Positions 1 through 9,263 of a stretch of DNA of 64,000 bases are shown piece after piece. Source of the DNA: Duganella levis (GTDB taxonomy: Bacteria; Pseudomonadota; Gammaproteobacteria; Burkholderiales; Burkholderiaceae_D). The notes beneath the pieces are model-generated. The model was not told where the DNA came from, made no database searches, and saw only the letters and a program-made list of their open reading frames with translations. Where the stretch lies: contig NZ_WWCT01000025.1 in assembly GCF_009857605.1 (NCBI RefSeq), forward strand, positions 39,524-103,523. The letters are read 5' to 3'. Every line of letters starts with the position of its first letter. Position 1 is the first letter of the stretch. The position numbers were made by a program, and so were the translations under genes.

Positions 1-870
1 CTGGCAGAGATTGAGATGCTGCTGGCGCAGCACCATCAGATGCTGGCGTTTGAGCCGCCGCGCTTTGGCCCGGAGTCCACGATTGGCGGTGTGGTGGCCA
101 GTGCGCTGTCCGGCCCGCGCCGCGCCAGTGCAGGTGCGGTGCGTGATTTTGTGCTTGGCGCGGTGTTGATGGATGGCCGTGGCGAGGTGCTGCGCTTCGG
201 CGGGCAGGTGATGAAGAACGTGGCGGGCTATGACGTTTCGCGATTGCTGGCTGGGTCGCTCGGCACCTTGGGCTTGATACTTGAGGTGTCGCTGAAGGTG
301 CTGCCGGTACCGCTGCGTGAAGCCAGTCTGCGGTTTGAGATGGGTGAGATCGATGCACTCGCGCGTTTGAACGAATGGGCCGGTCAGCCGTTGCCGATAT
401 CGGCGAGTTGCTGGCATCAGGGTGTGTTGACCTTGCGCCTGTCCGGCGCGGATGCGGCGGTGGAGGCGGCGCAGCGCCGTCTGGGTGGTCAGCCGCTTGC
501 TGACGCGGACGCGGCGAACTTCTGGGCATCATTGCGCGATCAGACGCACGCTTATTTTAACGGCGGCAGCTTGTGGCGCATGTCGGTGCCGTCGCATGCC
601 AGCGCGATTATCCTGCGCGGTGAGCAGCTGATCGAGTGGGGTGGTTCGCAACGTTGGCTTAAGGTGGATGAGGCGGATGCGGACAGCATACGCCGCACGG
701 TTGCAGCATCGGGCGGTCATACGACTTTGTTCCGAGGCGGCGACAAAGACGTTGGCGTATTCCATCCGCTGGCGCCTGCGGTCGCAAAAATCCATGAACG
801 TTTGAAGCAGTCGTTCGATCCCGCTGGGATCTTCAATCCAGGGCGTATGTATGCAAACCAATCTCGCTGA
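1..870 (+). CDS. glcE: Glycolate oxidase FAD-binding subunit GlcE (5' truncated by window edge)
   Basis: Subunit of the GlcDEF complex that oxidises glycolate to glyoxylate. The reading frame is open from base 1 and the first visible ATG (position 16) lies inside the family's FAD-binding domain, so the true start is outside the window. E. coli GlcE is about 350 aa, so roughly 60 residues are missing. The segment with KNVAGYDVSRL and GSLGTLG is typical of the FAD-linked oxidase (PCMH) fold, and the C-terminal SFDPAGIFNPGRMY is the usual end of this oxidase family. The stop overlaps the glcF start by 20 bp, so the two are translationally coupled. glcD is presumably just upstream. Confidence 0.93.
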   Translation: MAEIEMLLAQHHQMLAFEPPRFGPESTIGGVVASALSGPRRASAGAVRDFVLGAVLMDGRGEVLRFGGQVMKNVAGYDVSRLLAGSLGTLGLILEVSLKVLPVPLREASLRFEMGEIDALARLNEWAGQPLPISASCWHQGVLTLRLSGADAAVEAAQRRLGGQPLADADAANFWASLRDQTHAYFNGGSLWRMSVPSHASAIILRGEQLIEWGGSQRWLKVDEADADSIRRTVAASGGHTTLFRGGDKDVGVFHPLAPAVAKIHERLKQSFDPAGIFNPGRMYANQSR

Positions 871-2074
871 TTTCATCAAGCATACGCGCGAGGGCGAAGA
901 GGCCGATGCGATTCTGCGCGCTTGCGTGCATTGCGGCTTTTGTACGGCGACCTGTCCGACGTATCAATTGCTGGGCGATGAGCTGGATGGCCCGCGTGGG
1001 CGTATTTATCTGATCAAGCAGGTGCTGGAAGGTGAGCCGGTGACGGCCAAGACGCAGTTGCATCTGGATCGCTGTCTCACCTGTCGCAATTGCGAGACCA
1101 CCTGCCCGTCTGGTGTGAAGTATGGACGGTTGCTGGATATCGGACGCAAGGTGGTAGAGGAGCGGGTGCAGCGTCCGCTGGTGGAGCGGCTCAAGCGCAA
1201 GGTGTTGGTGGAGGGCTTAGCGCGCAAGTCGGTCCTCAAGACGGCGTTGCGGGCGGGGCAGGTTTTCCGGCCTTTGCTGTCGCCGGCGATGCAGGACAAG
1301 GTGCCGCGCCAGCAGCCTGCCGGCGTGTGGCCAACGCGCGAGCATGCGCGCAAGATGCTGGTGCTGGAGGGCTGTGCGCAGCCGGCCATGGCGCCGAATA
1401 TCAATGCCGCCGCCGCGCGCGTGCTAGATGCGCTGGGCGTGCAGTTGATCGTGGCGCCGAAGGCGGGATGTTGCGGCGCGCTGCGGCATCATATGAATCA
1501 GCAGGAGGCGGCACTGGACGACATGCGCCGCAATATCGACGCGTGGTGGCCGTATGTGCAATCCGGTGCAGTCGAGGCGATTGTGATGACCGCGTCCGGC
1601 TGCGGCGTGACGGTGAAGGAATATGGCCATCTGCTGGCGCATGATCCGGCGTATGCGGACAAGGCGCAGCGCATCTCGGCGCTGACGCGCGACCTGAGCG
1701 AGATCATGCCGCAGTTTGAACCGGAACTAGCGCGGCGGGCGAAGACTGCTGCGGGGCGCGTCGCCTATCATCCGCCTTGCACGCTGCAGCACGGCCAGCA
1801 GATTCGTGGCAAAGCCGAAGGTGTGTTGCGCGCGGTGGGCGTTGACGTGGTGCTGTGTGCGGACAGCCATCTGTGCTGCGGCTCAGCCGGCAGCTACTCG
1901 CTGCTACAGCCGGAACTCTCGCTACAACTGCGCGACCGCAAGCTGGCTAATCTGCACTACACCGGCGCGGACACCATCGTCTCCGCCAACGTCGGGTGCA
2001 GCGCGCATCTTCAATCCGGCACAGACAAGCCGGTGATCCACTGGATAGAGCTAATCGACCACGCCTTAAATTAA
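851..2074 (+). CDS. glcF: Glycolate oxidase iron-sulfur subunit GlcF
   Basis: Electron-transfer subunit of glycolate oxidase, 407 aa, the same length as E. coli GlcF. Two ferredoxin-type 4Fe-4S motifs lie near the N-terminus (CVHCGFCTATCP at about residues 26-37 and CLTCRNCETTCP at about 76-87). Two cysteine-rich CCG domains follow, with CCGALRHH and CCGSAGS as their signatures. It passes electrons from the GlcD/GlcE flavoproteins to the quinone pool. It overlaps glcE by 20 bp at its start. Its stop overlaps by 9 bp the stop end of the convergent GGDEF/EAL gene, leaving no room for a terminator between them. Confidence 0.95.
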   Translation: MQTNLADFIKHTREGEEADAILRACVHCGFCTATCPTYQLLGDELDGPRGRIYLIKQVLEGEPVTAKTQLHLDRCLTCRNCETTCPSGVKYGRLLDIGRKVVEERVQRPLVERLKRKVLVEGLARKSVLKTALRAGQVFRPLLSPAMQDKVPRQQPAGVWPTREHARKMLVLEGCAQPAMAPNINAAAARVLDALGVQLIVAPKAGCCGALRHHMNQQEAALDDMRRNIDAWWPYVQSGAVEAIVMTASGCGVTVKEYGHLLAHDPAYADKAQRISALTRDLSEIMPQFEPELARRAKTAAGRVAYHPPCTLQHGQQIRGKAEGVLRAVGVDVVLCADSHLCCGSAGSYSLLQPELSLQLRDRKLANLHYTGADTIVSANVGCSAHLQSGTDKPVIHWIELIDHALN

Positions 2075-4642
2075 CGCCAGCTGCGACGTGCCGCCTGCCG
2101 GCTCTGCATGCAGGCTGATAATCGGCGGCAGGCCGGCTGCCGCCTGCCATATCGGCGCCGTATCAAAGCTGCCTACCCACGCCAGCACATCATCGGCCGG
2201 CATCGGCCGCGCAATGCCGTAGCCCTGCACCAGATCGCAGCCGAGGCGCATCAGCATGGCGCCATGCTCGATAGTCTCCACGCCCTCCGCAATTACGCCC
2301 AGGCCGAACGAGCGCGCCAGCCCGATCACCGCGCTGACCAGGTGCAGGTCATCCCGGTCCACCAGCATATTGCGCACGAAGCTCTGGTCGATCTTCAGCA
2401 CATCGGCCGGCAGCCGCTTCAGGTAGGACATTGACGAATAGCCGGTGCCGAAATCATCCAGCGCAAAGCTGATGCCCAGCGCCTGGCACGCCAGCATGAT
2501 GCTGCGCACGTGGGCGATGTCGCTCAGCGCCGACGACTCCAGAATCTCCAGCTCCAGCATATGTGGCGGCACATCCGGGAACTCGGCCAGGATATCCTTC
2601 AGACGCTCGACAAAATCGTGACGCTGGAAATGGCGCGCTGCGATGTTCACGCTGATCACCCAGTCCGCATCGAACGAACGCCACGACTCCAACTGCCGCA
2701 GCGCCTCGCGCAGCACCCACTCGCCGATATCGACAATCACATCGCTGTGCTCCACGATCGGCAGGAAGTCGCCCGGCGCGATGATGCCGCGCAGCGGATG
2801 CTGCCAACGCAGCAGCGCTTCCATGCCGACGATGCGACCCTTGCGCATATCCAGCTTGGGCTGATAGAACAGCACCAGTTCATTATCGTGCACCGCCGCC
2901 CGCACTTCGGTGCGGCGGTTGTGGTGGGTGCGGACCTGCTCATCGAGGTCGGCGTCGAAGAAGTGATGGCGGTTGCGGCCTGTGATCTTGGCCTGGTACA
3001 GCGCCTGGTCGGCATGCCGCAGCAGGTTGTCGGCGCTGATGTCATTGCCGGTGTAGACCGCGATGCCGACGCTGGCCGACATGCTGACCGCCTTGCCGCT
3101 GCAAACGTAATCGCGCGCCAGTGCGGCCATCAGTTTGCTCATGGCGTAGTCGATGGCGGCGCGGTCGTTCAGTTCCGGCAGCAGCAGCACGAATTCGTCG
3201 CCGCCCAGGCGCGCCACGTAGTGACGCTGGCCGGCAAAGTCGTGCAGGCGGCTGGCGGCCTGCTTCAGGACCTCGTCGCCCACCGCCTGGCCCATGGTCT
3301 GGTTCACGTGCTGGAAATGATCGAGGTCGAACAGGCACACGGCCAGCAGATAGTTATGCTCACGCGCGCGCTGCACCTCCTGCTCGAAACGCAGCGCCAG
3401 CGCGGCGCGGTTGGGCAGGCCCGTCAAAATATCGTGATTGCTTTGCCACGAAATCTGCTGCATCAGCTGGCGGCGTTCGGTCACGTCGCGGAACACCAGC
3501 ACCGAGCCTTGCACTTCGCCTTGCGGCGTGCGGATGGCGTTGGCGGTGTATTCCACGGTGCTGGTCTGGCCGACGCGGTTGCGCAGGCTCTGGTTGCCGA
3601 CCTTGACCACTTCGCCGCCCGCGTAAATCTGTTTCATCGCCTTCAGCAGCGAATGCTGGCCGAAGTTATTCGCCAACACAAACACCTGATGCAGCTCCAT
3701 GCCGCGCGCACGCGACTCCGGCCAGCCTGTCAGCTGCTGCGCCACTTCGTTGATGGTGTCGACCTTGCCGTGCAAATCTGTGGTGATGACGGCGTCGCCG
3801 ATCGACGCCAGCGTGACTTCGATACGGTCCTTCTCCACTTGCAGCTGCTGCTGCGCCAGCAGGGTGCGGGTCAGCTGTGCGCTCAGGTCATTCTGGCTTT
3901 GCTGCAGCTTGTGCACCAGCGCCTGCACGCGCTGCGCCATGTTGTTGAAGGTGGAGGCCAGCATGCGTCCCTCCAGCGTGCCGCGCACCGGCAGGCGCAC
4001 ATCGTGGTCGCCGGCCTGGAAGCGGTTGGTGGCGTCGGCCAGGCGGCGCAGCATGCGCTTGTTGGCGAAGATGATGATGCCTAGCAGGGCATAGATGATG
4101 GTGACGTTCAGCGCCGAGATCACGGCCTGCTGATGGACGTTGCGCCACACGCCGTTGAGCGGCTGGACCGGTTCGAAGTCCAGCGTCAGCGTGGCATCGC
4201 CGACGGCCAGCGTGCGGCTGTTATGGACGATAGGACTGAGCCGCGTGAACCAGCCCGGATATTCCGGCGCCGCACGCGCGCTGCGCAGCGCTTCCAGATG
4301 GCCGCCGGCGTAGTCGAGCCGCGCGGCGTCGAGGTCGGCGTTGAGCAGCAGCGCCGAGGACAGCGTCGCATCCATGCCGGCGCGGTCGGGCGCCGCCAGC
4401 GCTGGCAGCAGCGCCTTGCTCAAATGCGCGGCCAGCTCATCGGCATCATGCTGATAGCGCGCGTTGGCGTTGGTGGTCTCGGACTCCAGCATCAGGTGAT
4501 ACCGTATGCCCACCACCATCGCGATGATCAGGAAGATGGGCAGGAACAGCCTGGAGTACATTCCCATCCGCAACCAAGGTGACAGGATTTTTCCCATTAA
4601 GGACATAGACGACGGATTCGACAGGAAACGACCAAAATTCAT
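2066..4642 (-). CDS. Membrane-bound HAMP-PAS-GGDEF-EAL cyclic-di-GMP protein
   Basis: 858 aa. Order: transmembrane helix (about residues 30-48), periplasmic sensor segment, second helix (about 173-194), HAMP linker, coiled-coil-like stretch, PAS domain (about 270-390), GGDEF domain (motif GGDEF intact) and EAL domain. The EAL domain keeps EALLRW, the Glu of ELEILES, DDFGTGYSS and AEGVE, so phosphodiesterase activity is plausible. The residues before GGDEF read RHYVARL, so the RxxD inhibitory site is not visible. It probably makes or breaks c-di-GMP in response to a periplasmic or PAS signal; the signal is unknown. It is monocistronic as far as can be seen, and its C-terminal end overlaps glcF tail to tail. 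Confidence 0.93.
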   Translation of the reverse strand: MNFGRFLSNPSSMSLMGKILSPWLRMGMYSRLFLPIFLIIAMVVGIRYHLMLESETTNANARYQHDADELAAHLSKALLPALAAPDRAGMDATLSSALLLNADLDAARLDYAGGHLEALRSARAAPEYPGWFTRLSPIVHNSRTLAVGDATLTLDFEPVQPLNGVWRNVHQQAVISALNVTIIYALLGIIIFANKRMLRRLADATNRFQAGDHDVRLPVRGTLEGRMLASTFNNMAQRVQALVHKLQQSQNDLSAQLTRTLLAQQQLQVEKDRIEVTLASIGDAVITTDLHGKVDTINEVAQQLTGWPESRARGMELHQVFVLANNFGQHSLLKAMKQIYAGGEVVKVGNQSLRNRVGQTSTVEYTANAIRTPQGEVQGSVLVFRDVTERRQLMQQISWQSNHDILTGLPNRAALALRFEQEVQRAREHNYLLAVCLFDLDHFQHVNQTMGQAVGDEVLKQAASRLHDFAGQRHYVARLGGDEFVLLLPELNDRAAIDYAMSKLMAALARDYVCSGKAVSMSASVGIAVYTGNDISADNLLRHADQALYQAKITGRNRHHFFDADLDEQVRTHHNRRTEVRAAVHDNELVLFYQPKLDMRKGRIVGMEALLRWQHPLRGIIAPGDFLPIVEHSDVIVDIGEWVLREALRQLESWRSFDADWVISVNIAARHFQRHDFVERLKDILAEFPDVPPHMLELEILESSALSDIAHVRSIMLACQALGISFALDDFGTGYSSMSYLKRLPADVLKIDQSFVRNMLVDRDDLHLVSAVIGLARSFGLGVIAEGVETIEHGAMLMRLGCDLVQGYGIARPMPADDVLAWVGSFDTAPIWQAAAGLPPIISLHAEPAGGTSQLALI

Positions 4643-4728
4643 TATTACCTAAAAGTTAAGCTCTGACACGTTTTTTCGGAAAACGTTTTCTGCATTTAAC
4701 CTTTGTACTGGACAGTTTGTTGTCGAGA

Positions 4729-5214
4729 TCACTCAGCCAACAGCTTTTCAATGTCGCCGATCAGCTCTTCCGGCTTGGTGGCCGGAGCGTAACGGCTGTA
4801 GACGGTGCCGTCCTTGCGAATCAGAAATTTTGTAAAATTCCACTTGATGCCTTCGGTACCCAGGATGCCGGGCGCGTCCTTCTTCAGTTTCTGGAACAGC
4901 GGGTGGGCGTGTTCGCCGTTGACGTCGATCTTGGCAAACAGCGGGAAGGTGACGCCATAGTTCTTCTCGCAGAAGGCGCCGATCTCGTCGGCCGCGCCCG
5001 GTTCCTGCGCGCCGAACTGGTTGCATGGGAAGCCCAGCACTTCCACGCCCTTGTCCTTGAATTGCTGGTACACCGCTTCCAGCCCCTTGTATTGGGGCGT
5101 GAAGCCGCACTTGCTGGCGGTGTTGACGATCAGCAGCACCTTGCCTTTGTACTGGCCCAGGTCGACCGGCTGGCCGCTCAGGCTGTCGGCGGAAATATCG
5201 AAAATCGTGTTCAT
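4729..5214 (-). CDS. Glutathione peroxidase (Cys type)
   Basis: 161 aa, the usual length of bacterial BtuE/Gpx proteins. It reduces hydrogen peroxide and lipid hydroperoxides with thiol donors. The active-site motif NTASKCGFT carries cysteine (Cys36) in place of selenocysteine, and the partner motifs FPCNQFGAQEPG (catalytic Gln) and KWNFTKFLI (catalytic Trp) are present. There is no signal peptide, so it is cytoplasmic. Its ATG overlaps the TAA of the upstream pilU gene by one base (TAATG), so it is expected to be translated by re-initiation from the pilU message, an unexpected pairing. Confidence 0.95.
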   Translation of the reverse strand: MNTIFDISADSLSGQPVDLGQYKGKVLLIVNTASKCGFTPQYKGLEAVYQQFKDKGVEVLGFPCNQFGAQEPGAADEIGAFCEKNYGVTFPLFAKIDVNGEHAHPLFQKLKKDAPGILGTEGIKWNFTKFLIRKDGTVYSRYAPATKPEELIGDIEKLLAE

Positions 5215-6350
5215 TAAATGAGTCCCAAATGTTCGGTGCCGGCCGACAGGTCGCGGTTCTTCGCGGCCTTGCCTTCCAGCTTGATGGTCAGACGCAGGTC
5301 GTTGACGGAGTCGGCGTTGCGCAGCGCGTCCTCGTAGGTGATCAGATCGGCTTCATGCAGTTCAAACAGCGACTGGTCGAAGGTCTGCATGCCCAGTTCG
5401 CGCGACTTCTTCATCAGTTCCTTGATCTCGTGCACCTCGCCCTTGAAGATCAGGTCCGAGATCAGCGGCGAGTTCAGCATGATTTCGATGGCCACCGCGC
5501 GGCCCTTGGATTCCTTCTTCGGAATCAGGCGCTGCGAAATCATGCCCTTCAGGTTCAGCGACAAATCCATCAGCAGTTGCTGGCGGCGTTCCTCGGGGAA
5601 GAAGTTGATGATGCGGTCGAGCGCCTGGTTGGCGCTGTTGGCGTGCAAGGTGGCCAGGCACAGGTGGCCGGTTTCGGCGAAGGCGATGGCGTGGTCCATG
5701 GTCTCGCGGTCGCGGATCTCGCCGATTTGAATAACGTCCGGCGCCTGGCGCAGCGTGTTCTTCAGCGCCACCGCCCAGTCGTCGGTATCGACGCCGACTT
5801 CGCGCTGGGTGACGATGCAGTTCTTGTGCGGGTGAACGAACTCGACCGGATCTTCGATGGTGATGATGTGGCCGTAGCTGTTCTCATTGCGGTAGCCGAC
5901 CATGGCGGCCAAGGTGGTCGACTTGCCGGAGCCGGTGGCGCCGACCATGATCACCAGGCCGCGCTTGGCCATCACCACATCCTTCAGCACCTCGGGCAGG
6001 CCGAGTTCTTCCAGCTTGGGGATGTCGGAATTGATGGTTCGCAGCACCATGCCGACCGCGCCCATCTGCACGAAGGCGGAGACGCGGAAGCGGCCGATGT
6101 CGCCGGGGCTGATGGCGAAGTTGGCTTCCTTGGTCAGCTCGAAGCCGGCCGCCTGCTTGTCGTTCATGATGGAACGGGCCAGATCGAGCGTGTGGGCGGC
6201 GGTCAGCGCCTGGGCTGACACTGGTGTCATCTTGCCGTCAATCTTGACTGCCGGCGGGAAGCCGGCGGTGATGAACAGGTCCGAGCCCTTCTTGGCCAGC
6301 ATCAGGCGCAGCAAGTCGAACATGAATTTTGAGGCCTGATCGCGTTCCAT
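5214..6350 (-). CDS. pilU: Type IV pilus retraction ATPase PilU
   Basis: 378-aa PilT-family hexameric ATPase that assists PilT in retracting type IV pili. Walker A GATGSGKST, Asp box (IIIIEDPVEF-type), Walker B QIGEIRD and the His box HLCLATLHANS are visible. It lacks the AIRNLIRE motif that marks true PilT and instead has DLIFKGE at the same place, as expected for PilU. It lies 12 bp downstream of pilT in the usual pilT-pilU order and ends in a one-base overlap with the glutathione peroxidase gene. Cytoplasmic, docked to the pilus inner-membrane platform. Confidence 0.95.
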   Translation of the reverse strand: MERDQASKFMFDLLRLMLAKKGSDLFITAGFPPAVKIDGKMTPVSAQALTAAHTLDLARSIMNDKQAAGFELTKEANFAISPGDIGRFRVSAFVQMGAVGMVLRTINSDIPKLEELGLPEVLKDVVMAKRGLVIMVGATGSGKSTTLAAMVGYRNENSYGHIITIEDPVEFVHPHKNCIVTQREVGVDTDDWAVALKNTLRQAPDVIQIGEIRDRETMDHAIAFAETGHLCLATLHANSANQALDRIINFFPEERRQQLLMDLSLNLKGMISQRLIPKKESKGRAVAIEIMLNSPLISDLIFKGEVHEIKELMKKSRELGMQTFDQSLFELHEADLITYEDALRNADSVNDLRLTIKLEGKAAKNRDLSAGTEHLGLI

Positions 6351-6362
6351 TCTGTGCTTTCT

Positions 6363-7406
6363 TTAACCAGGGAAGTTGTCGGGCGTTTTGGCGGCGCTGC
6401 GGGCGGCGGCGCCACTGATGATGTTGCGGCGGACCAGGTCGGTCAGGTTCTGGTCCAGCGTCTGCATGCCGACGCTGCTGCCGGTCTGGATCGCCGAGTA
6501 CATCTGCGCCACTTTGGCTTCGCGGATCAGGTTGCGGATGGCCGGCGTTGCCACCATGATTTCGTGCGCGGCCACGCGGCCGGTACCGTCCTTGGTTTTT
6601 AGCAGGGTCTGCGAAATCACCGCCTGCAGCGATTCCGACAGCATGGCGCGCACCATTTCCTTTTCATCGGCCGGGAACACGTCGACGATACGGTCGATGG
6701 TCTTGGCCGCCGACGAGGTGTGCAGCGTGCCGAACACCAGGTGGCCGGTCTCCGCCGCCGACAAGGCCAGGCGGATGGTTTCCAGATCGCGCAGCTCGCC
6801 GACCAGGATGCAGTCCGGGTCTTCCCGCAACGCAGAGCGCAGCGCGTTGTTGAACGACAGCGTGTGCGGTCCCACTTCGCGCTGGTTGATCAGGCATTTC
6901 TTGGATTCGTGCACGAACTCGATCGGGTCTTCGATCGTCAGAATGTGGCCGTACTCGTTTTCGTTGAGGTGGTTGACCATGGCCGCCAGCGTGGTCGACT
7001 TGCCGGAGCCGGTCGGCCCGGTCACCAGCACCAGGCCGCGCGGCTTGAGCGCGAATTCGGCGAAGATCTTCGGCGCGTTGAGTTCTTCCAGGCTCAGGAT
7101 CTTGGACGGAATGGTCCGCAGCACTGCCGAGGCGCCGCGCTCCTGGTTGTAGGCGTTGACGCGGAAACGCGCCAGGCCGGGAATCGCGAACGAGAAGTCG
7201 ACCTCCAGCATTTCCTCGTAGGCCTTGCGCTGCGAGTCGTTCATGATGTCATAGATCATGCCGTGCACGTCCTTGTGCTCCAGCGGCGGCAGGTTGATGC
7301 GGCGCACGTCGCCGTGCACCCGTATCATCGGCGGCAGCCCGGCGGACAGGTGCAAGTCCGAAGCCTTGTTCTTGACGGAGAATGCGAGTAGTTCGGAGAT
7401 GTCCAT
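6363..7406 (-). CDS. pilT: Type IV pilus retraction ATPase PilT
   Basis: 347 aa, the standard PilT length. Walker A GPTGSGKST, the Asp box with TIEDPIEF, Walker B LVGELRD, the His box GHLVFGTLHTSS and the PilT-specific AIRNLIRE motif (about residues 286-293) are all intact, so it should be an active retraction motor for twitching motility. First gene of a pilT-pilU-gpx unit. The start codon lies only about 60 bp from the divergent yggS gene, so the two promoters must be packed into this gap. Confidence 0.97.
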   Translation of the reverse strand: MDISELLAFSVKNKASDLHLSAGLPPMIRVHGDVRRINLPPLEHKDVHGMIYDIMNDSQRKAYEEMLEVDFSFAIPGLARFRVNAYNQERGASAVLRTIPSKILSLEELNAPKIFAEFALKPRGLVLVTGPTGSGKSTTLAAMVNHLNENEYGHILTIEDPIEFVHESKKCLINQREVGPHTLSFNNALRSALREDPDCILVGELRDLETIRLALSAAETGHLVFGTLHTSSAAKTIDRIVDVFPADEKEMVRAMLSESLQAVISQTLLKTKDGTGRVAAHEIMVATPAIRNLIREAKVAQMYSAIQTGSSVGMQTLDQNLTDLVRRNIISGAAARSAAKTPDNFPG

Positions 7407-7466
7407 TTATAATCCCTGTGCCCAGACGTATATGTGGCCTGTTATAACGATCCTTACTCGATGATT

Positions 7467-8180
7467 ATGTCCCTGATCCGCCAGAACTTGCAAGCCATCA
7501 CCGCGACAATTGTTGCCACTACCCAAGAATCGGGTCGTTCGCCGGACGCCGTGCGGCTGCTGGCGGTGTCCAAGACGTTTGGAGCGGAGGCGGTGCTGCA
7601 GGCGGTTGACGCCGGCCAGCGCGCGTTCGGCGAGAACTATCTGCAGGAGGGCGTGGACAAGATCCAGGCCGTGCAGCAGGCCCTGGGGGACAGCGGGCCG
7701 GCGCTGGAGTGGCATTTCATCGGCCCGATCCAGAGCAACAAGACGCGGCCGATCGCCGAGCACTTCGCCTGGGTCCACACGGTCGAGCGCGAAAAGATCG
7801 CGCAACGGCTGTCCGAACAGCGGCCAGCCGGGCTGGCGCCGCTACAGATTTGCTTGCAAGTGAATATCAGCGGCGAGGCCAGCAAGAGCGGCGTCGCCCC
7901 GCAGGAGGTGGCGGCGCTGGCCCACAAGGTCGCCGCGCTGCCCAACCTGACCCTGCGCGGCCTGATGGCGATCCCCGAGCCGGCCGACGACTTTGACCAG
8001 CAGCGCGCGGCCTTCGCCCAGCTGCGGACTTTATATGACCAACTGCGTGCCGACGGGCTGGCGCTCGATACGCTGTCGATGGGCATGTCGGCCGACCTGC
8101 GGGCGGCGATTGTCGAGGGCGCCACCATCGTGCGCGTGGGCAGCGCGATTTTTGGCGCGCGCCATTACAACAAGGCTTGA
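7467..8180 (+). CDS. YggS/PROSC family pyridoxal-phosphate homeostasis protein
   Basis: About 237 aa from the chosen start. This alanine-racemase-fold protein binds PLP and maintains vitamin B6 and amino-acid homeostasis; it has no established catalytic reaction. The PLP lysine is in LLAVSKTF (Lys36), and the C-terminal signature SMGMSADLRAAIVEGATIVRVGSAIFG is characteristic. The frame is open from an ATG at 7434, but the family begins at MSLIRQNLQ, so 7467 is preferred (7461 is also possible). A TATAAC hexamer at 7443-7448 would make 7434 untranscribed. It is followed after 3 bp by proC, the classic yggS-proC pair next to pilT. Confidence 0.94.
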   Translation: MSLIRQNLQAITATIVATTQESGRSPDAVRLLAVSKTFGAEAVLQAVDAGQRAFGENYLQEGVDKIQAVQQALGDSGPALEWHFIGPIQSNKTRPIAEHFAWVHTVEREKIAQRLSEQRPAGLAPLQICLQVNISGEASKSGVAPQEVAALAHKVAALPNLTLRGLMAIPEPADDFDQQRAAFAQLRTLYDQLRADGLALDTLSMGMSADLRAAIVEGATIVRVGSAIFGARHYNKA

Positions 8181-8183
8181 ATC

Positions 8184-9005
8184 ATGAAAATTGCATTTAT
8201 CGGCGGTGGCAATATGGCTGCGGCCCTGATCGCCGGCCTGGCGAATAAACTGACCGCCGGCGCCAACATCCACGTGGCGGACCCGAACGCGGACGCGCTG
8301 GCGCGGCTGCACAAGCAGTACGGCGTGACCACGGCGGCCGGGACCGATGCGGCGGTCGGCGCGGCGGATGTGATCGTGCTGGCGGTCAAGCCGCAAAGCA
8401 TGCGCGAAGTGGCGGCGCAGCTGCTGCCGTTCATCGATGCGGCGCGGCCGCCGCTGATCGTGTCGATTGCGGCCGGCATACGCGGCGCCGACCTGTCGCG
8501 CTGGCTGGGCGGCCATGGCGCCATCGTGCGCTGCATGCCGAACACGCCGGCGCTGATCGGCAAGGGCATCACCGGCATGGTGGCCATGTCGGGCGTCAGC
8601 GCCGAGCAGACCAGGGCCGCCGACGACATCCTGCGCGCGGTCGGTCCGACCGTGTGGCTGGATGACGAAAGCAAGATCGATGCGGTGACGGCGGTATCCG
8701 GCAGCGGTCCGGCCTATGTGTTCTACTTCATCGAAGCGATGCAGCAGGCGGCCGAGGAAATGGGCCTGAGCGCGGAGCAGGGCAAGCAACTGGCGCTGGC
8801 CACCTTTACCGGCGCGGCCCAGCTGGCGCTGCAATCGAGCGAACCGGTATCGCTGCTGCGCGAGCGGGTCACGTCGAAGGGCGGCACCACCTACGCCGCG
8901 CTGACCAGCATGGAAAACAGCGGCATCAAAGCATCCATCATCACCGCCATGAAAGCCGCCGCCGCCCGTGGCAAGGAGCTTGGCGACGAGCTGGGCTCCG
9001 CGTGA
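8184..9005 (+). CDS. proC: Pyrroline-5-carboxylate reductase
   Basis: Last step of proline synthesis: NAD(P)H-dependent reduction of 1-pyrroline-5-carboxylate. 273 aa, normal length. The N-terminal Rossmann motif is IAFIGGGNMA. The C-terminal signature RERVTSKGGTTYAAL matches the P5C reductase pattern, with Lys where many members have Pro. It starts 3 bp after yggS and is therefore co-transcribed with it. Cytoplasmic, decameric in the family. Confidence 0.97.
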   Translation: MKIAFIGGGNMAAALIAGLANKLTAGANIHVADPNADALARLHKQYGVTTAAGTDAAVGAADVIVLAVKPQSMREVAAQLLPFIDAARPPLIVSIAAGIRGADLSRWLGGHGAIVRCMPNTPALIGKGITGMVAMSGVSAEQTRAADDILRAVGPTVWLDDESKIDAVTAVSGSGPAYVFYFIEAMQQAAEEMGLSAEQGKQLALATFTGAAQLALQSSEPVSLLRERVTSKGGTTYAALTSMENSGIKASIITAMKAAAARGKELGDELGSA

Positions 9006-9035
9006 TAGACTGGATTCTCATGCAGGAGGTTCATC

Positions 9036-9263
9036 ATGAAAGATACTTTGCTGGCGCAAGCCAAGACACTGCCGGTTGATGACCAGATTGAATTGGTGGA
9101 GGCCATATGGAACGGTCTGGTGGACCGCCATGAAGTGCCACCGCCAACCAGGCAGCAGCAGGAAGAACTGGACCGGCGGCTTCAGCGGCATCTCGCCAAT
9201 CCCGATGACGTCATGTCGCTGGATGACGTCACGGCAGCGGTGAAGACCAGCCTTCAAAAATGA
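9036..9263 (+). CDS. Addiction-module antitoxin (short, PF09720-type)
   Basis: 75 aa. The N-terminus LAQAKTLPVDDQIELVEAIWNGL matches the 'putative addiction module component' family, small antitoxins paired with ParE/RelE toxins. The rest is charged and probably disordered or toxin-binding. A Shine-Dalgarno AGGAGG-like stretch (caggaggttcatc) lies just before the ATG. Its stop overlaps the toxin start by 4 bp (ATGA), the normal arrangement of such modules. It follows proC by 30 bp and could be read from the same transcript. Confidence 0.85.
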   Translation: MKDTLLAQAKTLPVDDQIELVEAIWNGLVDRHEVPPPTRQQQEELDRRLQRHLANPDDVMSLDDVTAAVKTSLQK

